A stretch of DNA of 64,000 nucleotides from Chrysopilus asiliformis (Eukaryota > Arthropoda > Insecta > Diptera > Rhagionidae), in NCBI GenBank assembly GCA_964034945.1, contig OZ035962.1, positions 7,949,789-8,013,788 of the forward strand. The letters run 5' to 3'. Shown here in pieces: positions 10,957-21,677 of this stretch (positions within the stretch are counted from its first letter, which is position 1; each line of letters opens with the position of its first letter). Position numbers and translations under genes: made by a program. Below the pieces are notes generated by a model. That model was given only the letters and a program-made list of their open reading frames with translations, did not search any database and had not been told where the DNA came from.

Positions 10957-12456
10957 CTAACTTTTTTTAGGTTTATTTTTACTGCTAGACTTCTTACGAC
11001 TCTTATTAATTGCAAGATTTCGGATTTTTTTAAATACCGCAACATCTTTCAACTTAACATCCTCTTGTCGCTCGAGCCAAGTAATGCATTTCTCTATCAT
11101 CTTTGCAGCTTCTTCTGCTGATGGAATCTGTTCTTCAGTAGAATTTTGCGCCTGCTCATCAAAAATTGTAGATTCATTATGTGTGGTACAGGTAACTAAT
11201 GGCCAGCTACTAGCATCATCTGAGCAACCGTTAACTAGGTCTGGCTGCTCTTCATATTCTACTTTTACTCTGTGCTCTGCATATTCCGGATCAATCAGTT
11301 GACTTTGGCTAAGACTTTCCCAAGATAAAGACAAATTCGCCAAAGCATCTGCCTGTTTATAAATTTTATTGAATCTTTCCAAGTCGAGGTTTTTGGGAAT
11401 ACTTTCGAGAACCGTTTTCTGGTAGGCTTCCTTTAATAAATTTATTATAGCAGGTGGGGTTGAGTTTTGATTGTCGACAGGTAGAAAGTGGCAACTGATA
11501 TTTCCATCATCAGCACTTAATTCATTGCAAGATTCCAGCGACCAATTTGTGCACAGCAGTTTTGCTCTTTCGAAAAAACCTTGACTACTTAAAAAACACT
11601 TGACTTCATTTGTAAATGCCGTTTTAAACCACGTTTTGAACACTCTTTGCGTCAGAGAGCCACAACTTTGGGAGTGGTAAGAAATTCCTGTTAGTATGAT
11701 TGGACTTGGATTAGCTTCTTTCCCAATTACAAGAAGTGGTAGTCGATGATTTCCAGTTGAATTGATACACGAGTAGATAAGAAAACTCTCATCTATGCTA
11801 GTCTGTAATTCTGAATCTTTAGGTTTTTGAAGTGCAAAGTCTCTCCAGTTCAACACTAATCGGTGGCAGTAATATATTTGTTCATTTTCTAATTCATCGT
11901 CCATAGAGACGCATTCGTACTTTATTACGGAATCTAATACTGGGTAGTTTGTTATTTGGTTCTCCAGATTGAAAGGCGACTCCTCAGTTTCTTCTGGTTG
12001 CTGAGCAGTAGTATTGTTGTGTGATGTACCGATTCCATGGCGAATTTTGAATCTCTGCAGCCAACCGGAACTAGCTTTAAATTTAACGGAGCCTTCAAGC
12101 CTTGTATTTATTGCCAATGCTTCTTCTTGGATCATTGGTCCAGTCACCATATTACCTAAACCTTTCTGCAGCAAATACCACTTGTACAGTGCTTTCTCTA
12201 GTCTGCGATTCGCCGCAGTCTTCATTGTTTTGCGTTCAGTGTCGCCCGATTTGTTAAGATATTCTAAAATTTTATCACTACGGGTTTTTAAATTGTGAAT
12301 TGTTGTCCGTGAGAGACCGTAGCATTTCGCTAGGTTGGCGCCAGACTCTCCATTTCTTAAACGATGTATAATTTCAGATTTGATAGTCAATGTCAGTGTT
12401 TTTGCCCTTTTTCTAGGAAGTCGAACTTCTTGCATGGATGCTGGAGCTTCTGTCAT
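10957..12456 (-). CDS. Jerky/Tigger-like (pogo-derived) protein, DDE residues lost, copy B
   Basis: This is a 499-aa intact ORF, paralogous to 6452-7936 and in the same orientation. It has the same layout: psq-type HTH ('IIHRLRNGESGANLAKCYGLSRTTIHNLKT'), CENP-B HTH ('MVTGPMIQEEALAINTRL'), then a DDE_1-derived domain with the same lost catalytic positions ('YYCHRLVLNW', 'LLCTNWSLES'). The last 300 or so residues differ from copy A mostly at scattered sites, while the first 170 differ at dozens of positions, including a 5-6 residue insertion ('TNYPVLD') just before the conserved block. The basic C-terminal tail 'KSRKKSSSKNKPKKS' may be a nuclear localisation signal. Upstream sequence (12457-12790) also resembles that of copy A, so the pair arose by segmental duplication. 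Function is unknown; DNA binding is inferred. Confidence 0.85.
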   Translation of the reverse strand: MTEAPASMQEVRLPRKRAKTLTLTIKSEIIHRLRNGESGANLAKCYGLSRTTIHNLKTRSDKILEYLNKSGDTERKTMKTAANRRLEKALYKWYLLQKGLGNMVTGPMIQEEALAINTRLEGSVKFKASSGWLQRFKIRHGIGTSHNNTTAQQPEETEESPFNLENQITNYPVLDSVIKYECVSMDDELENEQIYYCHRLVLNWRDFALQKPKDSELQTSIDESFLIYSCINSTGNHRLPLLVIGKEANPSPIILTGISYHSQSCGSLTQRVFKTWFKTAFTNEVKCFLSSQGFFERAKLLCTNWSLESCNELSADDGNISCHFLPVDNQNSTPPAIINLLKEAYQKTVLESIPKNLDLERFNKIYKQADALANLSLSWESLSQSQLIDPEYAEHRVKVEYEEQPDLVNGCSDDASSWPLVTCTTHNESTIFDEQAQNSTEEQIPSAEEAAKMIEKCITWLERQEDVKLKDVAVFKKIRNLAINKSRKKSSSKNKPKKS

Positions 12457-13969
12457 ATCTCTGATTATTTTCTTTGGATCCTTAAATTAACTTATACCTA
12501 AAAGGTGGAGTGTCTTAATAATCAACAAAACTATTGATTCGAAAGTCTCACCTCGTAATATTTCTTACTACTCAAAACTACCAATTAAATTTTTTTTTTT
12601 CTACTTTTCTTGTTATTTTTGTTTACATTGAGCTGTCCAAATTTCGATCAACATTCTAAAATAACACTAATTTCGTGGCAAAATAGTGTTTTTTTCCTTG
12701 CACAACAAAATACCGGGCAGGGTTCTCACACTTGATCAATAATTTAACATGGGTCGATCTGTCAATTTGGCGATTCTTTATTCTAGAGTTCCAGTCGCGT
12801 GCAAAAGTAGTTCTAGTCACGCAGCTACTAAAAATTAAAAAAAAATATTTGATATAAACCCCATATGGCTTCTACCAAGATATCTGCGGTGCCCTTAAAC
12901 GTATTTCCTTTTTGTTGCAATGTATTTCCTTTTAATCTATTTCCAGCCAAGTAGGTATAAAGGCACTTTATTGAAAACGGTAAGTATTCAGACACTCTAT
13001 CATTTTGACATTTCGCTGTATATTTGGTAACGCTACTTCTCACGTTTTTCAAAGTTGGTTATTTTTAAAGCACGTCGCAGTGAGGGAAAAATACTTGTCC
13101 AGGACTTTAATAAATAGTTGAAAACACAGTTTATTCAGGTAATTAAAATTACAATAATTGTTTATTATTTAAGTAAACTCCGAATCGTTGAAATAAAAAA
13201 TATACAGATAAAATGGGAATGGCGACATTCTCGCCGAATTTTCGAGTCTCGTTTTACGCATGTTTTCTGAGAAATTATTTAATGGCCACCAGATTTTCAA
13301 TACTTTTTATCATTTTAGATGATTTGGTGTCGATTTGTATCTAAAATTGTAAGAAGTGAAGTTTTTATTTCGTATCGAGAAAACTACCGATTATCACCCG
13401 GCATATTCAGATCTCCACTGATAAAAATTCGGAAGCACGTTTTGTTTAGTGCTAGTAATTATAATTACTCTTTGAATTCTCAAAATTGTAACTAATTGGT
13501 TGATTTATTCATTCATTTAATTCTTTTTTGGTAGAGGTTAATGTTATTTCTTTGCCAAAGTGAATATCACGGAATTCTTTGGTTATATCGGTCCAAGAAT
13601 TGTCTGTAAAAGACTATAACAAAAAAACGATAAGCCGCATTAAAAAAGATATAGTTAGAAGCATTTACACATAACCTATATTACACGTATTTGTTTTGAT
13701 GCTCTGGGTTTTTTTTTGCCTGCATTCAGACTCTGCTGCTTTAGCTTTAACTCTTGCGTTCATAACCATGAACAAAAAAAACATGTGTTTTTCATCCGTT
13801 AAAAAGGGGGGAAACATTACTAAATCAAAGTTAAGCAATCTAAAAGTTTGCATTTCTTAATAAAATTGCTTATCACGATTTTGTTGGTATTACAGAAAAA
13901 CTGGTATGAGAAATTATAAATTATATTTTATCTATTACATAAAATTGAAGCAATAAACTTTTTTTTAGG
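12457..13969. other. Intergenic region; duplicated upstream block and candidate 5' UTR exon
   Basis: 12457-12800 is the diverged counterpart of the sequence upstream of copy A (7937-8225), with shared blocks such as TTTTTGTTTACATT and ACACTTGAT. Around 13060-13138 a non-coding exon is plausible: it ends TTATTCAG followed by GTAATT at 13139. It would be joined to the acceptor at 13967-13968 directly before the RRM-protein ATG. The rest is AT-rich with no gene seen. Confidence 0.35.
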
Positions 13970-15529
13970 ATGTCATCAGATTCGGAATCGTCAGATGGAG
14001 GGGCGGTGAAGGCTAAAGGCACTAAAATCAAAACTAAAAAGGCCGACAAGCCATCATTTCTTGAGGCAAAGAAGAATTTATCTGAGAAATATGATAAGTT
14101 TAAGGGTAAAACTCTGTTTGTGGGTTTCCGAAAGAAATTGCCAGAAAAGCCCGAAGAAATACTAAAACAGCTTAAAGATCTCTGCCCAAGAGTAATTAAT
14201 GTACGACGGCCGCGACAGAAGGCTACCAGATTCTGCATTGCCGAATTCGATTCAGAAACCGATCGCACCAAGGCGATGAAAGAATTGAAGGTGGCAGAGT
14301 TGGATGGCAAGAAGCTTATCGTGTCTATACCGCGGTCCGAACAGCCTGGTTTCGTCGATAAACTAATTGAGAAGCGCAAGGAAAAAGTCAGCGAGAAAAA
14401 GGAAAAATTGAAACTGAAGAAGTTAGCAAAGAAGAGCCAAAAGAAGGACAAAACTTTTTCACCTATTTTGATTGTTAATAATCTACCAGTTGAGATCACT
14501 GTTGCTCAATTGAAAGCCGCTTTTCCGACTGCGGTTGATGCCAGCCTGAAATATGATAAAAATAAAAATAGTCGAATTGCAACAGGAACTGTGACGTTCC
14601 CAACACCGCAAGATGCCACAAAGGCGAGGAATGCAAAACCACAGATTGGTCAGGTACAGTTGAATGTTTCATACGCTGCACAGATCAGAACTGGTCAGGC
14701 GCAGCCCCAGCCGAAGTCGTCGCCCCAGAAGCAGCTCAGTAAATCTGAAGAGGAGAAACTGAAACAAAAGCAAACGAAAAAGGAGAAACAAAAGCAGAAA
14801 AAGAAGGAAGCTAAAGAGAAAGCCAAGGAAAATGGAACCAATCCACAAACCGAAAATAAGAATAAACGGAAGTTAGAGGAAAATAATTCTGTTGAACAGA
14901 AGAAACAAGATAAGAAGGCCAAGGGGGTTGCCAATGATTCTCAGGTGCCACAGAAGAAATCAAAGAAAGAATTGGTAGCAAAAATTCCAGACAATGACGA
15001 AGACGAATCGGACGGGGAAAGTGACGACTCTGACGAGATGCAAAATTTTCTTACTTCGGCTGCAAATTGCGGGGAAGAGTCTTCAGATGATTCGGAAGAA
15101 CTGGAAACTGGGAATTTGAAAATCGTTTCTGGTGATGAGGAGAGCGAAGAAGAGGACGACAGTGAAGAGGGAGAGGAGGAGGACGAAGAAATTGCAACTA
15201 AATTGGATAAAATAGTTGACGACGAGAGCGATGATGACGACGACGAAGACGACGATGAATCTGAAGAAGAAGACGATGAATCTGAAGAAGAAGAAGAAAT
15301 CGCAAAACCGAACCTGTCTCCCAACAAGATTCCACAGAAACAAAATACACAAAAATCACCTCAAAATTCAAAACCCGCTGGTCAACAGAAAAATAAGAAA
15401 ACTTTCCCAAACAAAAATCAAAATAATAAAAACCAGCAAAAAAATAAAGCTGCTGGCAAGCCACAAGGTAATAAATTCCAGAAGAATTTCAATAAAAATA
15501 AAAACAAGAAACCACAAAAGGCGAAATAA
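13970..15529 (+). CDS. Nucleolin-like RNA-binding protein with two RRMs and acidic tail
   Basis: This is a 519-aa protein with a single coding exon. The ATG lies one base after a TTTTTTTTAG acceptor, implying a 5' UTR intron. RRM1 spans about residues 47-125 (RNP2-like 'TLFVGF'; RNP1-like region 'ATRFCIAEF'). RRM2 spans about 163-240 ('ILIVNNLP'; 'ATGTVTF'). A Lys/Glu coiled-coil-like linker separates them. After RRM2 come Lys/Gln-rich sequence (about 245-325), long Asp/Glu/Ser runs (about 340-445, typical of CK2-phosphorylated nucleolar proteins) and an Asn/Lys/Gln-rich basic tail ending KPQKAK. It fits an abundant nucleolar ribosome-biogenesis factor. The acidic block follows the RRMs, unlike classical nucleolin where it precedes them, so no ortholog name is assigned. 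Confidence 0.8.
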   Translation: MSSDSESSDGGAVKAKGTKIKTKKADKPSFLEAKKNLSEKYDKFKGKTLFVGFRKKLPEKPEEILKQLKDLCPRVINVRRPRQKATRFCIAEFDSETDRTKAMKELKVAELDGKKLIVSIPRSEQPGFVDKLIEKRKEKVSEKKEKLKLKKLAKKSQKKDKTFSPILIVNNLPVEITVAQLKAAFPTAVDASLKYDKNKNSRIATGTVTFPTPQDATKARNAKPQIGQVQLNVSYAAQIRTGQAQPQPKSSPQKQLSKSEEEKLKQKQTKKEKQKQKKKEAKEKAKENGTNPQTENKNKRKLEENNSVEQKKQDKKAKGVANDSQVPQKKSKKELVAKIPDNDEDESDGESDDSDEMQNFLTSAANCGEESSDDSEELETGNLKIVSGDEESEEEDDSEEGEEEDEEIATKLDKIVDDESDDDDDEDDDESEEEDDESEEEEEIAKPNLSPNKIPQKQNTQKSPQNSKPAGQQKNKKTFPNKNQNNKNQQKNKAAGKPQGNKFQKNFNKNKNKKPQKAK

Positions 15530-18500
15530 ATTTAAGGACTCATCAGTAAAAGTATCAAAGTTTATTTCAATTAGCTCCAAAAGCAAAAAGTCCTAAATTT
15601 AATTTTAATCTTTTTTAATTTTTATGTTGGATTATACACAGAAATATACACATGTTTTAATTCGAATTGTTTTGTGGATGTATGAGCTTGTATAATTTTC
15701 TATACAGGAAGATTTTGAAAGTAATAAAGTGCTTAATAAAATTCGGTTTAAAGAGTTGTTTAAATGGGATTGGCTTTTTATACATTTAATTATGGAAGGA
15801 AATTTTTGATAACAAAATTTGAATGTTTTTCTAGGAATTGTGTTATTTTATTCAAGTAGAGCAATTGTGGATTGCATAAAAAGTTGAAAAGTGGATACGT
15901 TCATTTTTGAAACCAACTCTTTTTGGAAGAATGTACCATTGAATTGTGGTGTACGAGAAGTTGTGTAGATTCGTGTTGCAAAAAATTTTGTTGGTTCGAC
16001 AAGATTGCAAAAAATTGTTTCACATATTTGGAGAAAAACGGTTTCACATATTTTCATGTCTGAGAACTAATTTTTATGCGATATCAAATTTCAAGTCTGT
16101 AACTAGATACAGCTGCAAAGTAAAATGTAAGCCATTTCCACAAATCGTTAAATTGCAATAATCTAATGTCCCAAAAACATGATGGGCATGGCAGTTTACG
16201 TATTTAATTTAAGTTAAACTTATTTTATTTCTTACAACTTTTATTTATAAATAAGAACAAATCTTTTTTTTTGTGCATATGTCGAGCATTGCATGTATCT
16301 CCAAAATATTTTTTTTAAATCGACGATTTTGATTATTTTTTTATCTAAAATTTTTGCTGAGATAAAAGATTAACTCAAAGAGCTTTGAACATGAAACAAA
16401 TTGTATCTTTATCTCAATTTCAAATTGTTAGTTTTTTAAACCACGTGATTCGTGTAAAGAAGCAAAAATTGGAAATATGGAAAAGGTTCGGAAAAAACCA
16501 TCTTTATGAAGAAAAATGGTAATTTTTGAACATACATTAAAATTCTATTGCAGATCATGAAGCCGGATAAATTGATCCGGCCGAATCGGGGGCCTATTAT
16601 GGAATACGATCGTAATCGTAACGATCGGAACTTTTGTGCTGTTGTTAGTGTTTTCTAAGGGATTTGCCTGTTGTTATTACTAGAAAACACTAAAAATGAC
16701 AACTGACATATGTAAAATTGCGTCTTCCATCAAAAATGACCAGTGTAATAGTTTTATTGCTTATTTTTCTTTTGAATTTTTTATTTCTAAGTTCTATTTT
16801 TTCTTTTTACAGAAGTAGACTAGTTGATGGGACTCGTTAATTTTATTACATTTGTGGATGAAAGTTCCATCCATCCCGCCTAGTTTTCCGTAGTTTTTTA
16901 GTGATTAGTTATCCGTTTTTCATAATACGCCAATTCGATTTCGATTCGATTTCCAAAAAACCAAAATCGAATGTGTAAAGTAAACGGACTCATAAAATCA
17001 AAAGAAATTTTATAGATCTGGCAATTATTGGGGAATTTTTGCTTGGGAAAAATTTTGCATAACATCTGGCAGTATTTTTGAAACGTCAAAAAGTTTCTTC
17101 GAGTTGGGAGTCAAAGTTCATCTCGAGTATTGGTTTGAGCTGTTTTTGAGTTGGTTTAGTGATTAGTTTTTCGTTTTTCATAAAACAACAATCGTTGATT
17201 GAGAGACTTCCATCGTCAGTGTAACTTCGTATATTCCATTGTGCAAGTCGCTTGAGTTTCCATTGTGCGAACGCCAAGACGAGTAAAGGAAAACTTGGAA
17301 GTGAAATTTCTCCATTGAAAGATAAGGAGAAATTTGGACAAATGACATCATAAGGACTCCCTTGGACTGAAGATTCAAGGCCGAAGTGATTTCAAAGAGA
17401 GGTAAATCCCTGAAGTGAGGTTAAATTGGAGTATTGTGCGGCGAAGTCCACTTCCAAACATGGTAACAGGTTCTTTGCTTTCCCTTCCTTCTTCTCAGGA
17501 CGGAGTGTGAATGTTTTTATATCAGGCATGGAAGACACTTTGGGCGGGCTTTTCTTCTGGCTGGTGACTTTCTAATTTTAACTGCTTCTAAGCCATCAAT
17601 ATTTCCATCTGTTCACTATGGACAGTTTTTTGCTCACTGTACAAATATTCAATTGCGAAGTTAAGATCATTCGATGCTGCTATCGTTTACATAAGAAGCC
17701 GGAAAACATGGTGCCAATCAGATTTTGATGTGCGAAAAGTTTTTCTATTGAATGATTTCGGCTGGGTGAGGGAATGAAAAGAGTCAAGGGGAGTCTCAAT
17801 TAATTCTTGCGTGTGTGACGTAGTCCCCATGCGAAAGATCGAATGATCGAGTTCGACTTTTGCACCGTTGCAATTGAAATAGTAAGTGATCCAATCACAT
17901 GCGATTCTATTATTGGCCTATTATTAAAACTTTTGTGTTTAGTTTATAAATAGAACGGCTATCAAAACTATGTGAGAAGTAATGAGAAGAAAGTTTTGAA
18001 AGGGAAATCGAATGACTTGCATTGGTAATGATTAGCAATTTATTTAATTTGGTATAAAAAATGTCTGTAAAAGGTTTTCTTGCTTTTCATTTTATTACTA
18101 TGTTTAATCTTTTCAATCTGCTTGAATCAAAATATTCGTACAAATGGAAATCAAACCCTATCATGAGATAGAAATCAAAATTCTTTTCTTTTGTATGTAT
18201 TCCAAAAAGTAGTTAGAAAGGAGTTAAAATGATTTCGAAGTAATTTTCTTGGTTATAAAACTAACTTGGGAGGGCAGAAAAAACTACAACTGATTTGCAA
18301 AGCTTTTGCATTTTAAAAACGATCGTTAAAAGAAAATTTTTATTTTGACGATTGTGTGGTCAGAAGCGATAAACGTGGTGTTGTTGTTCAAATTTCGTTA
18401 TCTAGAAAAAAACATGTTTTTTAGAAAATAGCGTAAATCTAATTTCGTTTTTTTTCGATTTTAAATTTTTTTAGGCAAGTGGTAAAAATCATAAATCTAA

Positions 18501-18978
18501 AGTACAATTGAATTTCCGAAATATCTCCTGATTGATGCATAATAAAAATTTTCAACGTATGATTTTTTTTGTTATCACTTGCTGAATCACCGAAAACACG
18601 ACTCCAAATAGAGTCATTGAAACCTTTATGAAGCATTAAAAGTGATATAATTGTGTATATATTTTTTTTCATTCGATTATGATGTAATTCCTAATAGATA
18701 AGCCCACAACACTTTCGCGTGGAGATTTGCGAAATTTTGGTTTAATAATCTTATCGAGGAAGCTAAATATTATTAATCTTATTGGGGAAAGTTCAGAATT
18801 TTTTATCAAATTACCTTCAATTATAATCTTTGTACTTTTAAATGATTTTAAATGATGTTTTTAATTTCTATTTTAGAACTTTAAATAAGCTAAGATTTGA
18901 GAACAGAAGGAAATACGTGCCACCAATATTGAGGACTTCATTATAAAAACTTTAATTTGATAGAAATTTCGATTAATA
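15530..18978. other. Intergenic AT-rich region, no coding gene recognised
   Basis: 15600-15740 is the likely 3' UTR and polyadenylation region (AATAAA at 15723-15728 and 15734-15739). At 16588-16690 a GGGGCCTATTATGGAATACG block, followed by a 14-bp inverted repeat around TAGTGTTTTCTA, resembles the MITE at 41750-41892. 16900-17320 contains two partial copies of a TGATTAG...CGTTTTTCATAA motif. The short ORFs are unsupported. Confidence 0.4.
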
Positions 18979-21677
18979 ATGGGAACATTAACACGAATCA
19001 AGAGGTCCAGAACGGCCCAGTTATGCATAGCAATATCATATTTTACATCTGGACTCATTATAAATCTCATTCAATTCCTGCTTCATGTATTCTTGAAGCC
19101 ATTCAATAAACGTCTATACCGATCAATAAATTATTATCTCTGCTATTCATTCTACTGCCGTAAGTATTTGTTTAAAATTTATTTATATAATTATAGCGCT
19201 GTTAAAAATTGTTTACGAATTTATAATTTTTCACACTACATGAGGGCTAGAACAATTTTTATTAAAACAATCCATTTGTATGCGAGAGGGGGGAAGGGCT
19301 AGTCCGATTGGATTTTGATGTTATGTAAAATTATATTCTAAATACATTTCGTCTCCATGAATTTTTCGATGCGGTGTACCGTTTCCGAGAGAATCGCGAA
19401 AAGTTTTTCATTTGTATGGGCGAGTGGGGAAGAAGTGATCCAACTGGATTTTGATGTATAGATAGGTTATGTAAAATCATATTATAAACACATTTTTCCT
19501 TTATACATTTTGCAATACGACTCACCGTTTTCGAGAAAATTGTAAAAAACTGTTTCGTTTGTATGGTGGAGAGGGGAATGAATGGTCCAATTTTGTCCGG
19601 TTAAGAACTTATGCTACATTTACACGAATGACAAATTTGTCATTTTTTTCTTGTCATTATGTTAATTCCCGTGTAAATGGCATAATTTTTGTATTTTTTT
19701 CTGTCAGAAAATGTCAATCTCTCATAAAAGAATGAACTTGTCCATTCTTTTATGCCAGATTGTCATTCGTGCAAACGCAATATTAGTTATGACAAAAGTT
19801 GAATACTAAAGTTGTCATAACTAATATTGCGTTTGCACGAATGACAATCTGGCATAAAAGAATGGACAAGTTCATTCTTTTATGAGAGGTTGACATTTTC
19901 TGACAGAAAAAATTACAGAAATTATGCCATTTACACGGGAATTAACATAATGACAAGAAAAAAATGACAAATTTGTCATTCGTGTAAACGTAGCATTAGC
20001 CTTGCTATTTGCGAGAAGCGGAACTTTAAAAAATTTCAAATCTTTTCTAAAGTTATGGTTTTAACGGAGGGGCATGCGTATATCAAAATTTTTGGTCATC
20101 CAAACACCCTGGTGTAGTTGAGTTTTGAGTCCGATGATTGGTTCGATGCGCTACAAACGGTATACCAAATCTAATATACTCCTATGTGATTGTCATATAG
20201 AGTATAAAAATGCAGGAGTGGAATTACGAAAGGCGGTGACTATTAAAATGTTTTACAAATTTCGATCAAAAAGCAATCACAATGTAGTGAATTGTAATTA
20301 TCTGGGCTAAACTTTCTGGGTTAGCGCCTTTGGTTGTTTTAGTCTCATAACAGAATTTATTAAATTGAATAACGCTTACCTAAGTCTTGTGCAGCTTCAC
20401 AAACGTCTTAGTTAGTAAGAACAAATTTTTTTTTGTGAATTTACCAAAAATCATTTACATTAAAAACATATTTCCTCTTAACAGAATTGGTTTTTGTATC
20501 TGATTGGTGGTCCAATAGTAAACTTTACGTCTACGTCGATGACGATGTAGTGGAGAAATATGCTGGCAATGAGCATGTGTTATTATTAATGAATCATACA
20601 TATGAAATCGATTGGCTTATCGGCTGGGTATTTTGTGAGAAATGTCGAGTTTTGGGTAACTGCAAGGCATACGCAAAGAAAGTCATTCAATATTTCCCAG
20701 CTGTTGGCTGGGCATGGAAATTCGCTGAGTTTGTATTTTTGGAGAGGTCCTACGATAAGGACAAGGAAATCATTAACAAACAGCTGAATGAAATTTTCGA
20801 TTATCCAGATCCAGTTTGGGTAAGTGTAAATTGTATAAAAATTTTCTTCAAATAAACGAATTTGGGCTTCCTTTTTGTTTGTTGCAGCTACTTCTAAATG
20901 CCGAAGGAACTCGATTTACGAAGACTAAACATGAGGCATCGGTGCAATTTGCCAAAGAGCGTGGAATGCCGATATTAAAGCACCACTTGATACCAAGAAC
21001 TAAAGGATTCACGGCCAGTTTACCAACATTACGAGAGAAATGTCCGGCAATTTTAGATATTCAGCTAGCGTTTAAAGCGGATGATGATGTATGATTTTTT
21101 TAAATATTAATATTTTGTGAAATTTTTGAAAAAAAAAACATTTTTTTTTGTTTATAGGCGCCACCAACATTGTCAACCCTCCTTCATGGCACTCCAGTCA
21201 CAGCGTATATGCATGTGCGACGTTTCGAAATCAAATCACTGCCGGAAAGTGATGAAGCCGCAGCGGAATGGTTACAGAATCTTTTCCGTGAGAAGGACAG
21301 ACTACATGATAGTTTTGTTCAGCATGGTGACTTCTTCACTAGTTCGGGATTCCCAAAGAAGAAGTGTTATTTGCAGAAGCCGCGTCTTAGTTCGTTGCTA
21401 AATACTGCTGGATGGGCAATTGTAACATTATTACCGATGTTATACTATTTAGGTGTTTTGTTATTTAGCGGACGTCTAATTTACTTTTCAATAGGAATTG
21501 CAATTATTGCAACTTGTAAGTATATTTAAATATATAGATATATTTAATTTTATTTAAGAAAATTAATTTTTTGTTTATTATTTCTTTTCAGTCTACATTT
21601 TACTACAAAAATCGATTGGAATGTCGAAGATTAGCAAGGCATCTAGCTATGGATCGGGCGATAAAAAAGTGGAATGA
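18979..21677 (+). CDS. Agpat3: 1-acyl-glycerol-3-phosphate acyltransferase, AGPAT3/4/5 type
   Basis: The enzyme acylates lysophosphatidic acid to phosphatidic acid in the ER/Golgi membrane. Five exons give an uninterrupted 386-aa frame: 18979-19159, 20485-20819, 20888-21088, 21158-21515 and 21592-21677. Every junction has GT-AG, and the phases agree (1, 0, 0, 1). The protein has an N-terminal hydrophobic segment ('AISYFTSGLIINLIQFLLHVFL'). Motif I is 'NHTYEIDWL' (NHxxxxD), and motif III 'EGTRFTKTKH' comes across the exon 2/3 join. 'LPRTKGF' is motif IV-like. Two C-terminal membrane segments lie around 'AGWAIVTLLPMLYYLGVLLF'. The length matches vertebrate AGPAT3/4 (376-378 aa). Which of the fly paralogues it corresponds to cannot be settled here. 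Intron 1 (19160-20484) carries an interspersed repeat with a nested MITE. Confidence 0.92.
19262..20210. repeat. Divergent interspersed repeat in AGPAT intron 1, split by a MITE
   Basis: Related to the inverted arms at 5754-6290 and 8605-9165. It shares GATTGGATTTTGATGT, the GTTTGTATGG...AATGGTCCAATTTTG block, CACCCTGGTGTAGTT and CTACAAACGGTATACC, ending near AGTATAAAAA at 20201-20210. A 190-bp stretch appears twice in divergent form (19262-19420 and 19421-19590). The element at 19612-19995 is inserted within it. Confidence 0.6.
19612..19995. mobile_element. 384-bp foldback MITE, TTA target duplication (PIF/Harbinger-like)
   Basis: Almost the whole element is one inverted repeat: arms of about 184 bp (19612-19795 and 19812-19995) around a 16-base loop. 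It begins TGCTACATTTACACG and ends with the complement. TTA stands on both sides (19609-19611 and 19996-19998). Removing element plus one TTA restores the GAACTTAGCC motif seen uninterrupted at about 8924. It is transcribed as part of AGPAT intron 1. Confidence 0.85.

Noticed and set aside
14941..15327. Serine-rich ORFs antisense to the RRM protein
   Set aside because: Produced by the complement of GAA/GAC/GAT codons in the acidic tract; low complexity only.
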